Shown: in pieces, positions 19,097 through 26,696 of the stretch
Position numbering within the stretch: the first letter of the stretch is position 1
Layout: the number at the start of each line of letters is the position of its first letter
Assembly (NCBI RefSeq): GCF_014836845.1
Contig: NZ_JACSQA010000014.1
Span: forward strand, 27,858-91,857
Direction: 5' to 3'
Length of the DNA stretch: 64,000 bases
Source of the DNA: Ureibacillus galli
Lineage (GTDB): Bacteria > Bacillota > Bacilli > Bacillales_A > Planococcaceae
Translations under genes and position numbers: made by a program
Notes under the pieces: model-generated
Told to the model about the DNA's origin: nothing
Seen by the model: the letters and a program-made list of their open reading frames with translations, nothing else
Databases searched by the model: none

Positions 19097-19918
19097 ATGG
19101 ATATGAAATCAAAACAGTTAGTTGAACAATTGCAATTGCGCTTAGGTACCGAGCAATTTGAATATCAATTTGATAAAGAAAAAGATATGTTGCGGCTTAA
19201 TCATAAATCATTAAATCGGGGGATGGATATTTCTCTTCCGGAAATCATTGCAAAATATCAAACAATAAAGGAAAAAGCAATTGATGAAGTGGTCTATACG
19301 ATTGAACATACTTTTCATGCGATGGAAAAGGAACAAACAGAAGGGTTTCATGATTTATCGTTAGTATATCCTGTTATTCGTTCTACTTCTTTCCCGTTAA
19401 AATCCAATGAAGGGCATGCCTTCATCACAACAGATCATACTGCTGAAACCCGTATTTTTTATGCTCTTGATTTAGGAACTACTTACCGTTTAATAGATGA
19501 ATCCATGTTAGAGAAATTAAACGTTTCGGCAAATCAAATAAGGGAAGCAGCTCGTTTTTCCGTGCGAAAGTTACCAACGAATACGAAAAAAGATGAGGTT
19601 GCGGGAAATATTTTTTACTTCCTAAATGAAAATGATGGTTATGATGCAAGTCGTATTTTAAATGAATCCTTTTTAAAAGAGATGGAATCAAAAGTGGAAG
19701 GGGATATGACGTTATCCGTTCCCCATCAAGATGTTTTAATTATTGGTGATATTCGTAACGAAGTAGGGTATGATGTATTAGCCCAAATGACGATGCACTT
19801 CTTTTCCGTAGGTGCAGTCCCAATTACTTCCTTATCATTCGTATATGAAAAAGGAGAATTAGAACCTATTTTTATATTGGCAAAAAACAGAGTAAAAAAG
19901 GAGCAAGATGAACAATGA
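19097..19918 (+). CDS. ytpQ: YtpQ family protein (DUF1444)
   Basis: A 273-residue cytoplasmic protein of the DUF1444/YtpQ family, common in Bacillales and of unknown biochemical function. No catalytic motif is recognised. Features typical of the family are VYPVIRSTSFP, FYALDLGTTYRLID and DVLIIGDIRNEVGYDVLAQMTMHFFSVGAVPITSLSF. It overlaps ytpR by 4 nt (ATGA), and the pair is conserved, so the two proteins may act together. ATG 19097 follows AAAGGATG; a second ATG at 19103 is possible. Confidence 0.87.
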   Translation: MDMKSKQLVEQLQLRLGTEQFEYQFDKEKDMLRLNHKSLNRGMDISLPEIIAKYQTIKEKAIDEVVYTIEHTFHAMEKEQTEGFHDLSLVYPVIRSTSFPLKSNEGHAFITTDHTAETRIFYALDLGTTYRLIDESMLEKLNVSANQIREAARFSVRKLPTNTKKDEVAGNIFYFLNENDGYDASRILNESFLKEMESKVEGDMTLSVPHQDVLIIGDIRNEVGYDVLAQMTMHFFSVGAVPITSLSFVYEKGELEPIFILAKNRVKKEQDEQ

Positions 19919-20532
19919 TCGCCGCTTATAATAAACAATTTGTTGGAGATGTACTTTTAGTCCAACTCGCTACAGAAAAAATCGTTCATACAGAAGTTGA
20001 AAAGGTAGGAGACTTTGCTATTTTAAAAGAGAAAGCAACTGGTGAAATAAAAGCTTTCAATTTATTTAATGCAAGTAAGTATATGGACTTAAATGTACAA
20101 GGAAATGTAGAAGTAAATCCAGAACTTGTACAAAAAATAGAAGAGGCAATGAGAGCAAATAATGTTTCCATCTCATTAGATGTAGACTTTTCCCCTAAAT
20201 TTGTCATTGGCTATGTAGAAGAAAAGGAAAAACATCCAAATGCAGATAAATTAAGTATTTGTAAAGTGAATGTCGGGGAAGAAGTGCTACAAATCGTCTG
20301 TGGCGCACCAAATGTTGAAGCCGGGCAAAAAGTCGTTGTAGCAAAAATAGGTGCTGTAATGCCATCTGGATTAGTGATTAAACATTCTGAATTACGTGGA
20401 GTTTCATCAAGTGGTATGATTTGCTCAGCTCGTGAATTAGCAATTCCGAATGCCCCATCTGCTAAAGGAATTTTAGTATTAGAACCGGATGCAGAAGTTG
20501 GCGCATCTTTTACAATTCCTTCTAATTTATAA
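19915..20532 (+). CDS. ytpR: tRNA-binding protein YtpR
   Basis: A 205-residue protein. The first about 80 residues form the DUF4479-type N-terminal part. The second half (about 95-200) is an EMAP/OB-fold tRNA-binding domain like that of PheT and MetRS: VIGYVEEKEKHPNADKLSICKVNVG, VCGAPNVEAGQKVVVA, SSGMICSARELAI. It probably binds tRNA as a free-standing factor; the exact job is unknown. It is coupled to ytpQ by a 4-nt overlap and followed by a terminator. Confidence 0.9.
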   Translation: MIAAYNKQFVGDVLLVQLATEKIVHTEVEKVGDFAILKEKATGEIKAFNLFNASKYMDLNVQGNVEVNPELVQKIEEAMRANNVSISLDVDFSPKFVIGYVEEKEKHPNADKLSICKVNVGEEVLQIVCGAPNVEAGQKVVVAKIGAVMPSGLVIKHSELRGVSSSGMICSARELAIPNAPSAKGILVLEPDAEVGASFTIPSNL

Positions 20533-20551
20533 TAGTAAAAACCCATTATCT

Positions 20552-20586
20552 AAAAGGACGTCTCTTTAATAGAGGCGTTCTTTTTG
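20552..20586 (+). terminator. Terminator after ytpR
   Basis: GGACGTCTCT (20556-20565) pairs with AGAGGCGTTC (20571-20580), with G-U wobbles, then TTTTTG. Confidence 0.8.
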
Positions 20587-20823
20587 TTTTCATCGAAATG
20601 TTTTCACATTGTTATCTTATTGAAATGTAATTATGATATGATTTTGCTAACTAAGGCATATTTATACTATTTATCTATTAAACTACTTCAAATGAAAAAT
20701 AAATAGAAAAAATACCTAAAAAAGTTATAGCAAATGTGATAGAAAGGTTAAATAATGATGCCTACTTACATATAATTACTTTATAATAAAAAATGCTATG
20801 TTAATAGAAAAGAGTGGTCTACA

Positions 20824-23800
20824 TTGAATTGGTTTAAAAAACAGTTAAATAAATTACTATATGATGAAATAGAAAATGAAGAATATTATGAAGAGGAATA
20901 CTATGAAGATGAACGTCGAAAATCGATAACGAATGATGAATTAATAGAGGAAGATAATGTACAAAATAATCGAAAAAGTTTTCGATTTCCTTTAATCGAT
21001 GATGAGGAAATGGGCGGTAAGAAACATTCAAATCAACATTTTACTCCATATGAACAACAAGGGATACATACAAACATTCATCAGGTGAATGGGAAGTCAA
21101 ATTATTTCTACCAACCAAATGCCATTTCCGAAGTGTTTGATGTGGAAGTTTCGGGAATTCGGGAGCTACTGGAAAAACGACAAAATGGCAAAGGAAGTTC
21201 TACTAAAAGGAGCTCCAATCATGTACGGAAGGATACGTACAAAGTACGACGAGTTGAACCGTCTAAAATAAAGGAAACAATTAAAGAAGATAGGAAAGGG
21301 GCAACGTATTCTCATAATAAAAGTATAGAAAATGTCAATGTTCCTGTTGCCCAAAGGAAATTTGTTCCTAGTCAAGTACCTTCCCCTATATACGGTTTTA
21401 AGAGACCGAGTAATATTAATGACTTATTATTAAAAAAACAAAGTAGGACAGAGCTAGTAGAAGAGAAAGTAGAAGAAAAGGGAGATAATCGTGCAATCGT
21501 AGCACAACAGGAAAGTAAAGTTGAAAAGATTTACGTAGATGTATTAAAAATAAAAGATGAAGTGGCAAGTACAGTTGATACGACTTCTTTGCTAGAAAGT
21601 AAGAATCAAAATTTATCAAATGAAAAATCGGAAGAAAATTCTACAAATCATTTTTTACAAATAGAAGATGAACTAGAAGAAAAACCTATCGTGTTACAAG
21701 ACACTCTTTATAACGAAGTTGAAGCGTTTCCTATATTAGCTGAGGAAGTATTGGATGGCTCAACAACTGAATTAGAAGTGCCAATCGAAAATACGGAAGG
21801 GCATGGAATTGAAGAACAACTATGGGAATCTGTATCCAATCAAAAGGTTGATAAAATTCAATCAACTCCTCATGTTCCTTTAAGTGGTGCTGCATGGACG
21901 GTCGACGTAGAACAAGAGGAACGCGAAATAGAAGATAACCAAACTCAACAAAAGGATCTTCAACAAGGGATGGGACAAAACACTCTATTGTTACCTATTC
22001 AAATTCCTATTGAGGAGGAAGTTCAAAATGGATATGGAAACAAAGAGCTGTTTGAAGCAGAAGTCGAGGAAATACTACAAACAAAAGTAGAGCATCAACA
22101 AATTCAACGTCTTGTCGACATTGCTTTAAGGGACAAGCTGGATGAACAAGGACATGAATTTAAACGTCATTCTTTTGAGACAATCGAAAAAGAAAATCAT
22201 CTAGTTGAACATGAAGTAAATACAGAATATGAAGAACAAGTTGAACAAGATGAGCAAGAAAGATATGTAGAACAAGAAGAAACGAAGGAAATTAAACGAA
22301 AAACATTGCCTTTTAATGTCCTTATGCTGAAATCCGATAAAGAAAAATATGCCGCAAAATTAGCACAAAAACAAAAGAACGAACATAATGATGATATTAA
22401 AGAATTTTCTAGGCAAACATCTAATGGAGAATTACAAGAGCGGCAAACTATGATGGAAATACAACAGAAGGATCCAGTGGCGTTGGAAACAACTGCAACC
22501 CAACAAGTCAAACAACCAATCCTTGAGGCAGAGATGGAAGTTCTCCATGATAAGGAAGAATCAACAATTTTGGATGTATCTAACGAAACAGAGGAAAAAA
22601 TACTTCCAAAACTATATGTAAAGCCTTCATTAGAATTTTTATCGCCTCCGGAAGAAAAAACGGAGGATCGGGAATGGTTGGAATCTCAAGCAGATGTTTT
22701 AGTCGAAGCATTATCTTATTTCCAAGTAACAGCTCAAGTAGAATCGATTATGCAAGGTCCAGCTGTTACCCAATTTGAAATAACGGTCGGTCACGGGACG
22801 AAAGTAAGTAAAATTCGAAATTTAGCAGATGATTTAAAGCTTGCTTTAGCAGCGAAGGATATCCGAATACAGGCACCGATTCCAGGGAAAAGTTCAATTG
22901 GAATTGAAATACCGAATCGAATTTCTCGAGCAGTTCGTTTATCTGAAGTCACGAGCAGTGAATCCTTTTTAAATTCCGAATCTCCTTTAGAAGCAGCTTT
23001 AGGATTAGATTTAACTGGGAAACCGTTAACGATTGATTTGCGCAAAATGCCTCATGGTCTAATTGCGGGTGCTACTGGATCTGGTAAATCGGTTTGTATT
23101 AATTCGATATTAGTAAGTTTATTATATAAAGCAAATCCAAATGACTTAAAACTAATGTTAATTGATCCTAAAATGGTGGAACTTGCGCCATTTAATCACA
23201 TTCCCCATTTAGTAAGTCCTGTTATTACCGATGTGAAAGCGGCAACAGCAGCGTTGAAATGGGCGGTAGAGGAAATGGAAAGACGTTATCAATTGTTTGC
23301 CCATGCAGGAGTCCGAGATTTAACAAGATTTAATAAACTTGCAGAATCCAATGGGCAGTATGGTCATAAATTACCTTACATTTTAATCGTCATTGATGAA
23401 CTAGCAGATTTAATGATGATGTCACCTGCGGATGTTGAGGAAGCGATTTGTCGTATAGCTCAAAAAGCAAGGGCTTGTGGAATTCATTTAATCGTTGCAA
23501 CACAGCGTCCTTCTGTTGATGTCATTACTGGTTTAATTAAATCCAACATTCCAACTCGTATTGCCTTTGCCGTTTCGTCACAAGTTGACTCTCGTACGAT
23601 ATTAGATAGTCAAGGTGCGGAACGTTTACTAGGAAGGGGAGATATGTTGTATTTAGGAAATGGGATGAGTGCTCCAATCCGTTTACAAGGTACCTTTGTA
23701 ACGGACGATGAAATCGAGGAAATTATCGAGCATGTCCGCTCACAAGGAGAACCAGAATATTTCTTCCAACAAGATGAATTATTAAAAAAATCCGAAATGG

Positions 23801-24021
23801 TGGAAGAACAAGATGAATTATTTGAAGAGGTATGCCGATTTGTTTTTGAACAAGGTACAGCCTCCACATCATCGATCCAAAGAAAGTATCATATTGGTTA
23901 TAATCGGGCAGCTCGCTTAATTGATATGTTAGAAAGTAACGGTTTTATTTCCGAACAAAGAGGAAGTAAACCGAGGGAAGTTTATATAACAGAATCTGAT
24001 CTAGCTAATATGTTTGATTAG
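20824..24021 (+). CDS. sftA: DNA translocase SftA (FtsK/SpoIIIE family, soluble)
   Basis: ATP-driven DNA pump that clears chromosome ends from the division septum. It is 1065 residues long with no membrane segment at the N terminus, which separates SftA (YtpT) from the membrane-bound SpoIIIE. Residues about 10-590 are a very acidic, low-complexity linker rich in Glu, Gln and Lys, much of it unlikely to fold. The motor follows: Walker A GATGSGKS at 749-756 and Walker B ILIVIDELADLMMM with Asp858. A C-terminal gamma winged-helix domain (about 1000-1065, QRKYHIGYNRAARLIDMLESNG) reads DNA orientation sequences. Start TTG 20824 has a modest AGAGTGG ribosome site. murC lies downstream as in B. subtilis. 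Confidence 0.94.
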   Translation: MNWFKKQLNKLLYDEIENEEYYEEEYYEDERRKSITNDELIEEDNVQNNRKSFRFPLIDDEEMGGKKHSNQHFTPYEQQGIHTNIHQVNGKSNYFYQPNAISEVFDVEVSGIRELLEKRQNGKGSSTKRSSNHVRKDTYKVRRVEPSKIKETIKEDRKGATYSHNKSIENVNVPVAQRKFVPSQVPSPIYGFKRPSNINDLLLKKQSRTELVEEKVEEKGDNRAIVAQQESKVEKIYVDVLKIKDEVASTVDTTSLLESKNQNLSNEKSEENSTNHFLQIEDELEEKPIVLQDTLYNEVEAFPILAEEVLDGSTTELEVPIENTEGHGIEEQLWESVSNQKVDKIQSTPHVPLSGAAWTVDVEQEEREIEDNQTQQKDLQQGMGQNTLLLPIQIPIEEEVQNGYGNKELFEAEVEEILQTKVEHQQIQRLVDIALRDKLDEQGHEFKRHSFETIEKENHLVEHEVNTEYEEQVEQDEQERYVEQEETKEIKRKTLPFNVLMLKSDKEKYAAKLAQKQKNEHNDDIKEFSRQTSNGELQERQTMMEIQQKDPVALETTATQQVKQPILEAEMEVLHDKEESTILDVSNETEEKILPKLYVKPSLEFLSPPEEKTEDREWLESQADVLVEALSYFQVTAQVESIMQGPAVTQFEITVGHGTKVSKIRNLADDLKLALAAKDIRIQAPIPGKSSIGIEIPNRISRAVRLSEVTSSESFLNSESPLEAALGLDLTGKPLTIDLRKMPHGLIAGATGSGKSVCINSILVSLLYKANPNDLKLMLIDPKMVELAPFNHIPHLVSPVITDVKAATAALKWAVEEMERRYQLFAHAGVRDLTRFNKLAESNGQYGHKLPYILIVIDELADLMMMSPADVEEAICRIAQKARACGIHLIVATQRPSVDVITGLIKSNIPTRIAFAVSSQVDSRTILDSQGAERLLGRGDMLYLGNGMSAPIRLQGTFVTDDEIEEIIEHVRSQGEPEYFFQQDELLKKSEMVEEQDELFEEVCRFVFEQGTASTSSIQRKYHIGYNRAARLIDMLESNGFISEQRGSKPREVYITESDLANMFD

Positions 24022-24039
24022 AAATTACACAAATATGTA

Positions 24040-24071
24040 AAAATGAGGGAGATTTCCCTCTCATTTTTTTC
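24040..24071 (+). terminator. Terminator after sftA
   Basis: ATGAGGGA and TCCCTCTCAT form a stem with a small bulge, followed by a T-run of seven. Confidence 0.8.
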
Positions 24072-24130
24072 GGTATAATAAAAATATACATGAATGAGTG
24101 AATAAGTAGAAAAAATGAGCTAACAAGTAA

Positions 24131-24159
24131 TTATCCTTTATTAAATTTAATGCTATAAT
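24131..24159 (+). promoter_or_regulatory. Probable murC promoter (extended -10)
   Basis: TGC-TATAAT at 24151-24159 forms an extended -10 box; the -35 region 17 bp upstream (TTATCC) is poor. It lies about 90 nt before murC, in the only non-coding gap after the sftA terminator. Confidence 0.4.
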
Positions 24160-24245
24160 GGGGTATGTTTTTAAAATTTGGCACAAACTAACTTAAATAA
24201 CAAACGTTCATTCATTGGGATCATGTATCCCGGGAGGTTTTCAAT

Positions 24246-25562
24246 ATGACATTTTATCATTTTACAGGAATTAAAGGTTCAGGTATGAGTTCATTAGCTC
24301 AAATTTTGTTTGATTCTGGAGAACAAGTACAAGGATCTGATTATGAAACTTATTATTTTACAGAAAAACCATTAAGAGATCGTAATATCACGATACTACC
24401 TTTCGACCCGGAAAACATTCAAGAAGGGATGACTGTGATTGCTGGTAATGCCTTTCCTGATGAGCATCCTGAACTTATTCGAGCGAGGGAAATAGGGGTA
24501 GAAGTGATTCGTTACCATAAATTTTTAGGTGATTATATTAATAAATATACTTCGATTGCGATTACAGGAGCGCACGGTAAAACGTCTACGACTGGACTAA
24601 TGAGTCATGTGATAGGCGGCTATATGCCAACATCCTTTTTAATTGGTGATGGTACAGGTTCAGGGAAGGAAGATGCTTCTTATTTTGTGATGGAAGCATG
24701 TGAATACCGTCGTCACTTTTTAGCGTACCATCCAGATTATGCGGTCATGACGAATATCGATTTTGATCATCCCGATTATTTTTCGGATATAGAAGACGTT
24801 AACGCAGCATTTCAACAATTAGCTTTACAAGTAAATAAAGCGATTATTGCTTGCGGAGATGATGAACATCTTCAAAAAATTCAAGCAAATGTACCAGTTG
24901 TCTTTTATGGATTTGGTACCCATAATGATTTTGCAGCAAGAAATATCGAAAAAACAACAGAAGGTACATCCTTTGAAGTTTACGTGCGAAACGAATTTTA
25001 CCATAAGTTTTTCATTCCAATGTTTGGCGACCATACCGTTTTAAATTCGTTGGCAGTCATTTCTTTATGTCATTATGAAGGAATCCCTGCGTCACTTATT
25101 CAAGAACGTTTAAATACTTATGGTGGGGTAAAAAGACGTTTCACGGAGACGAAAATTGGGAATAGTGTACTTGTAGATGATTATGCACATCACCCAACCG
25201 AAATTAATGCGACGATTCAATCTGCACGTCAGAAATACCCAGAGCGACAAATTGTTGCTGTTTTTCAACCTCATACATTTAGCCGTACTGAAGCATTTTT
25301 ACAAGATTTTGCCGATAGTTTAACAAAGGCAGATGCTGTGTATTTATGTGATATATTCAGCTCTGCACGGGAAAAACAAGGCGCTTTATCGATCAATGAT
25401 TTGGCAACTTTAATCGAAGGAAGTAAAATCCTTCAAACAGATCAAATTGACATGTTGAAAGAACATAACGATGCTGTCTTCTTGTTTATGGGTGCAGGTG
25501 ATGTTCATAAGTATCAAGAGGCTTTTGAGGAAGTGTTGAAAGACAATGAAGAAACAGCTTAA
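24246..25562 (+). CDS. murC: UDP-N-acetylmuramate--L-alanine ligase
   Basis: Adds L-alanine to UDP-MurNAc, the first amino acid of the peptidoglycan stem peptide, using ATP in the cytoplasm. The 438-residue protein has the UDP-binding glycine loop [12 protein letters not shown] (8-19), the ATP loop GAHGKTST (108-115), the Mur-ligase segments [13 protein letters not shown] and [11 protein letters not shown], and [11 protein letters not shown] in the C-terminal domain. All three Mur ligase domains are complete. GGGAGG precedes ATG 24246. The neighbouring sftA and ytxG are the same as in B. subtilis. Confidence 0.97.
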   Translation: MTFYHFTGIKGSGMSSLAQILFDSGEQVQGSDYETYYFTEKPLRDRNITILPFDPENIQEGMTVIAGNAFPDEHPELIRAREIGVEVIRYHKFLGDYINKYTSIAITGAHGKTSTTGLMSHVIGGYMPTSFLIGDGTGSGKEDASYFVMEACEYRRHFLAYHPDYAVMTNIDFDHPDYFSDIEDVNAAFQQLALQVNKAIIACGDDEHLQKIQANVPVVFYGFGTHNDFAARNIEKTTEGTSFEVYVRNEFYHKFFIPMFGDHTVLNSLAVISLCHYEGIPASLIQERLNTYGGVKRRFTETKIGNSVLVDDYAHHPTEINATIQSARQKYPERQIVAVFQPHTFSRTEAFLQDFADSLTKADAVYLCDIFSSAREKQGALSINDLATLIEGSKILQTDQIDMLKEHNDAVFLFMGAGDVHKYQEAFEEVLKDNEETA

Positions 25563-25588
25563 ACGCCTATGTTTAGGCTGTTTTTTCT
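25562..25588 (+). terminator. Short terminator after murC
   Basis: GCCTA and TAGGC with a 4-nt loop form a small stem just after the murC stop, followed by TGTTTTTT. The stem is short but well placed. Confidence 0.65.
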
Positions 25589-25592
25589 AAAT

Positions 25593-25621
25593 GAAGGATT
25601 TTCACATATTTTGTCGAATAG
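25593..25621 (+). promoter_or_regulatory. Sigma-H-like promoter of ytxGH
   Basis: GAAGGATTT (25593-25601) fits the sigma-H -35 element RnAGGAwWW. After 11 nt comes GTCGAATAG (25613-25621), matching the -10 element RnnGAATwW at all but the last base. It ends about 35 nt before ytxG. In B. subtilis the ytxGHJ operon is known to be transcribed by sigma-H as well as sigma-B. No sigma-B pair was seen here. Confidence 0.65.
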
Positions 25622-25656
25622 TAAGATGTAAGTAGACGTAGGAGGTTTTATTGTAA

Positions 25657-26142
25657 ATGGAGATCATTTTATACATCGCAGCATTACTTGCAGCAATTGG
25701 TTTTTTAATTTTATGTATTAGTGTAGGAATGACGTTGTTTTCATTAAAAAATACGCTAAATAGCATGGCAGGTACTATTGCTGGAATTGAAGGACAAATG
25801 GAAGGAATCACGCGTGAGACAACCTCCCTATTAGCCAAAACAAATACATTAGCTGAAGATATTACGGAGAAATCTGAAAAATTGAACACAGTCGTTGATG
25901 CAGTGAAAAATATTGGGGTATCCGTAAATGGATTGAATACTTCTATTCAACAAATTACATCTTCTATTTCTTCAGAAGTAAGTAAAAATGAAGAAAAAAT
26001 TGCTCAAGTAGTCCAATGGAGCAATGTGGCAATGGAAATTGCTGATAAATGGAAACAACGTAAAGCAATTAGCCAACATGATGTGGATGAAGCAACAGAT
26101 GAAATCGTCAAAAAATCTTCTAAATTTAAACGACGAAAATAA
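25657..26142 (+). CDS. ytxG: DUF948 membrane-anchored protein YtxG
   Basis: A 161-residue protein with one N-terminal membrane helix (IILYIAALLAAIGFLILCISVGMTL, about 2-26) and then a long alpha-helical region with heptad character (SLKNTLNSMAGTIAGIEGQMEGITRETTSLLAKTNTLAEDI), probably a coiled coil. This is the DUF948/YtxG family, a general-stress and early-stationary protein in B. subtilis with unknown function. AGGAGG lies 11 nt before ATG 25657. It is followed after 20 nt by ytxH, so the pair is one operon behind the sigma-H-like promoter. Confidence 0.88.
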   Translation: MEIILYIAALLAAIGFLILCISVGMTLFSLKNTLNSMAGTIAGIEGQMEGITRETTSLLAKTNTLAEDITEKSEKLNTVVDAVKNIGVSVNGLNTSIQQITSSISSEVSKNEEKIAQVVQWSNVAMEIADKWKQRKAISQHDVDEATDEIVKKSSKFKRRK

Positions 26143-26162
26143 CAAATAGGGGGATGTTGAAC

Positions 26163-26621
26163 ATGGTAGGGGAAAAACCAAATTATAACGAAGTGAAAAA
26201 TGCGATACCAAATTTACCACAACTTTATACAGGAGCAGATGCTATTTACGAAGAGGAGTCGGTGAATATGAAAGATTTTGTTATTGGAGCATTTGTAGGA
26301 GGGATTGTAGGAGCAGCGGTAGGATTATTACTTGCTCCGAAAACAGGTAGAGATTTAAGAAGTGATGTAGCAAGCCAAGCGGCAAATCTAAAGGATAAAG
26401 GTGTTACATTATCATCTACTGCGAAAGAAAAAACCGTTCTATTATCCAATCAGTTGAAAGAACAATCGAGCCAACTAGTTGATAAAGTAAAATCAAAAAC
26501 TGCAAAAGTACCAACTGTATTTGACGATGGTACGGTTTCATACGAAGGGGAAGAACCTTTAGAAAATGATACGTATGAAGGGATAGACATTGCAGAAGCT
26601 TCAAAACCTTCATCAATTTAA
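26163..26621 (+). CDS. ytxH: YtxH family protein
   Basis: The core is a glycine-rich membrane segment MKDFVIGAFVGGIVGAAVGLLLAPKTGRDLRSD, the hallmark of YtxH (DUF/PF12732 type), followed by an amphipathic helix and an acidic end. Start choice is uncertain. An ATG at 26154 touches the GGGGG ribosome site, ATG 26163 has 9-nt spacing (152 residues), and ATG 26268 has its own AGAGGAG and would give the more usual short N terminus right at the membrane helix. The role is unknown; it is a stress and stationary-phase protein in B. subtilis. The third gene of that operon, ytxJ, is missing here. Confidence 0.8.
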   Translation: MVGEKPNYNEVKNAIPNLPQLYTGADAIYEEESVNMKDFVIGAFVGGIVGAAVGLLLAPKTGRDLRSDVASQAANLKDKGVTLSSTAKEKTVLLSNQLKEQSSQLVDKVKSKTAKVPTVFDDGTVSYEGEEPLENDTYEGIDIAEASKPSSI

Positions 26622-26642
26622 TGGAAAATACCATGATTATAG

Positions 26643-26680
26643 AAACTGCCCATTCCAAATGGAAATGGGCAGTTTTTTTG
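26643..26680. terminator. Bidirectional terminator ytxH / FtsA-like gene
   Basis: AAACTGCCCATT (from 26643) pairs with AATGGGCAGTTT, with T-run on the right and A-rich left side. It lies between convergent genes. Confidence 0.88.
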
Positions 26681-26696
26681 TTTTGAACCTGTTATT

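Noticed and set aside
22197..22511. Cysteine- and serine-rich antisense frame inside sftA
   Set aside because: Shadow of the Glu/Gln-rich linker codons; no ribosome site or promoter.
20824..22600. SftA linker as possible tandem repeat
   Set aside because: Low-complexity Glu/Gln/Lys but no regular period found by eye.
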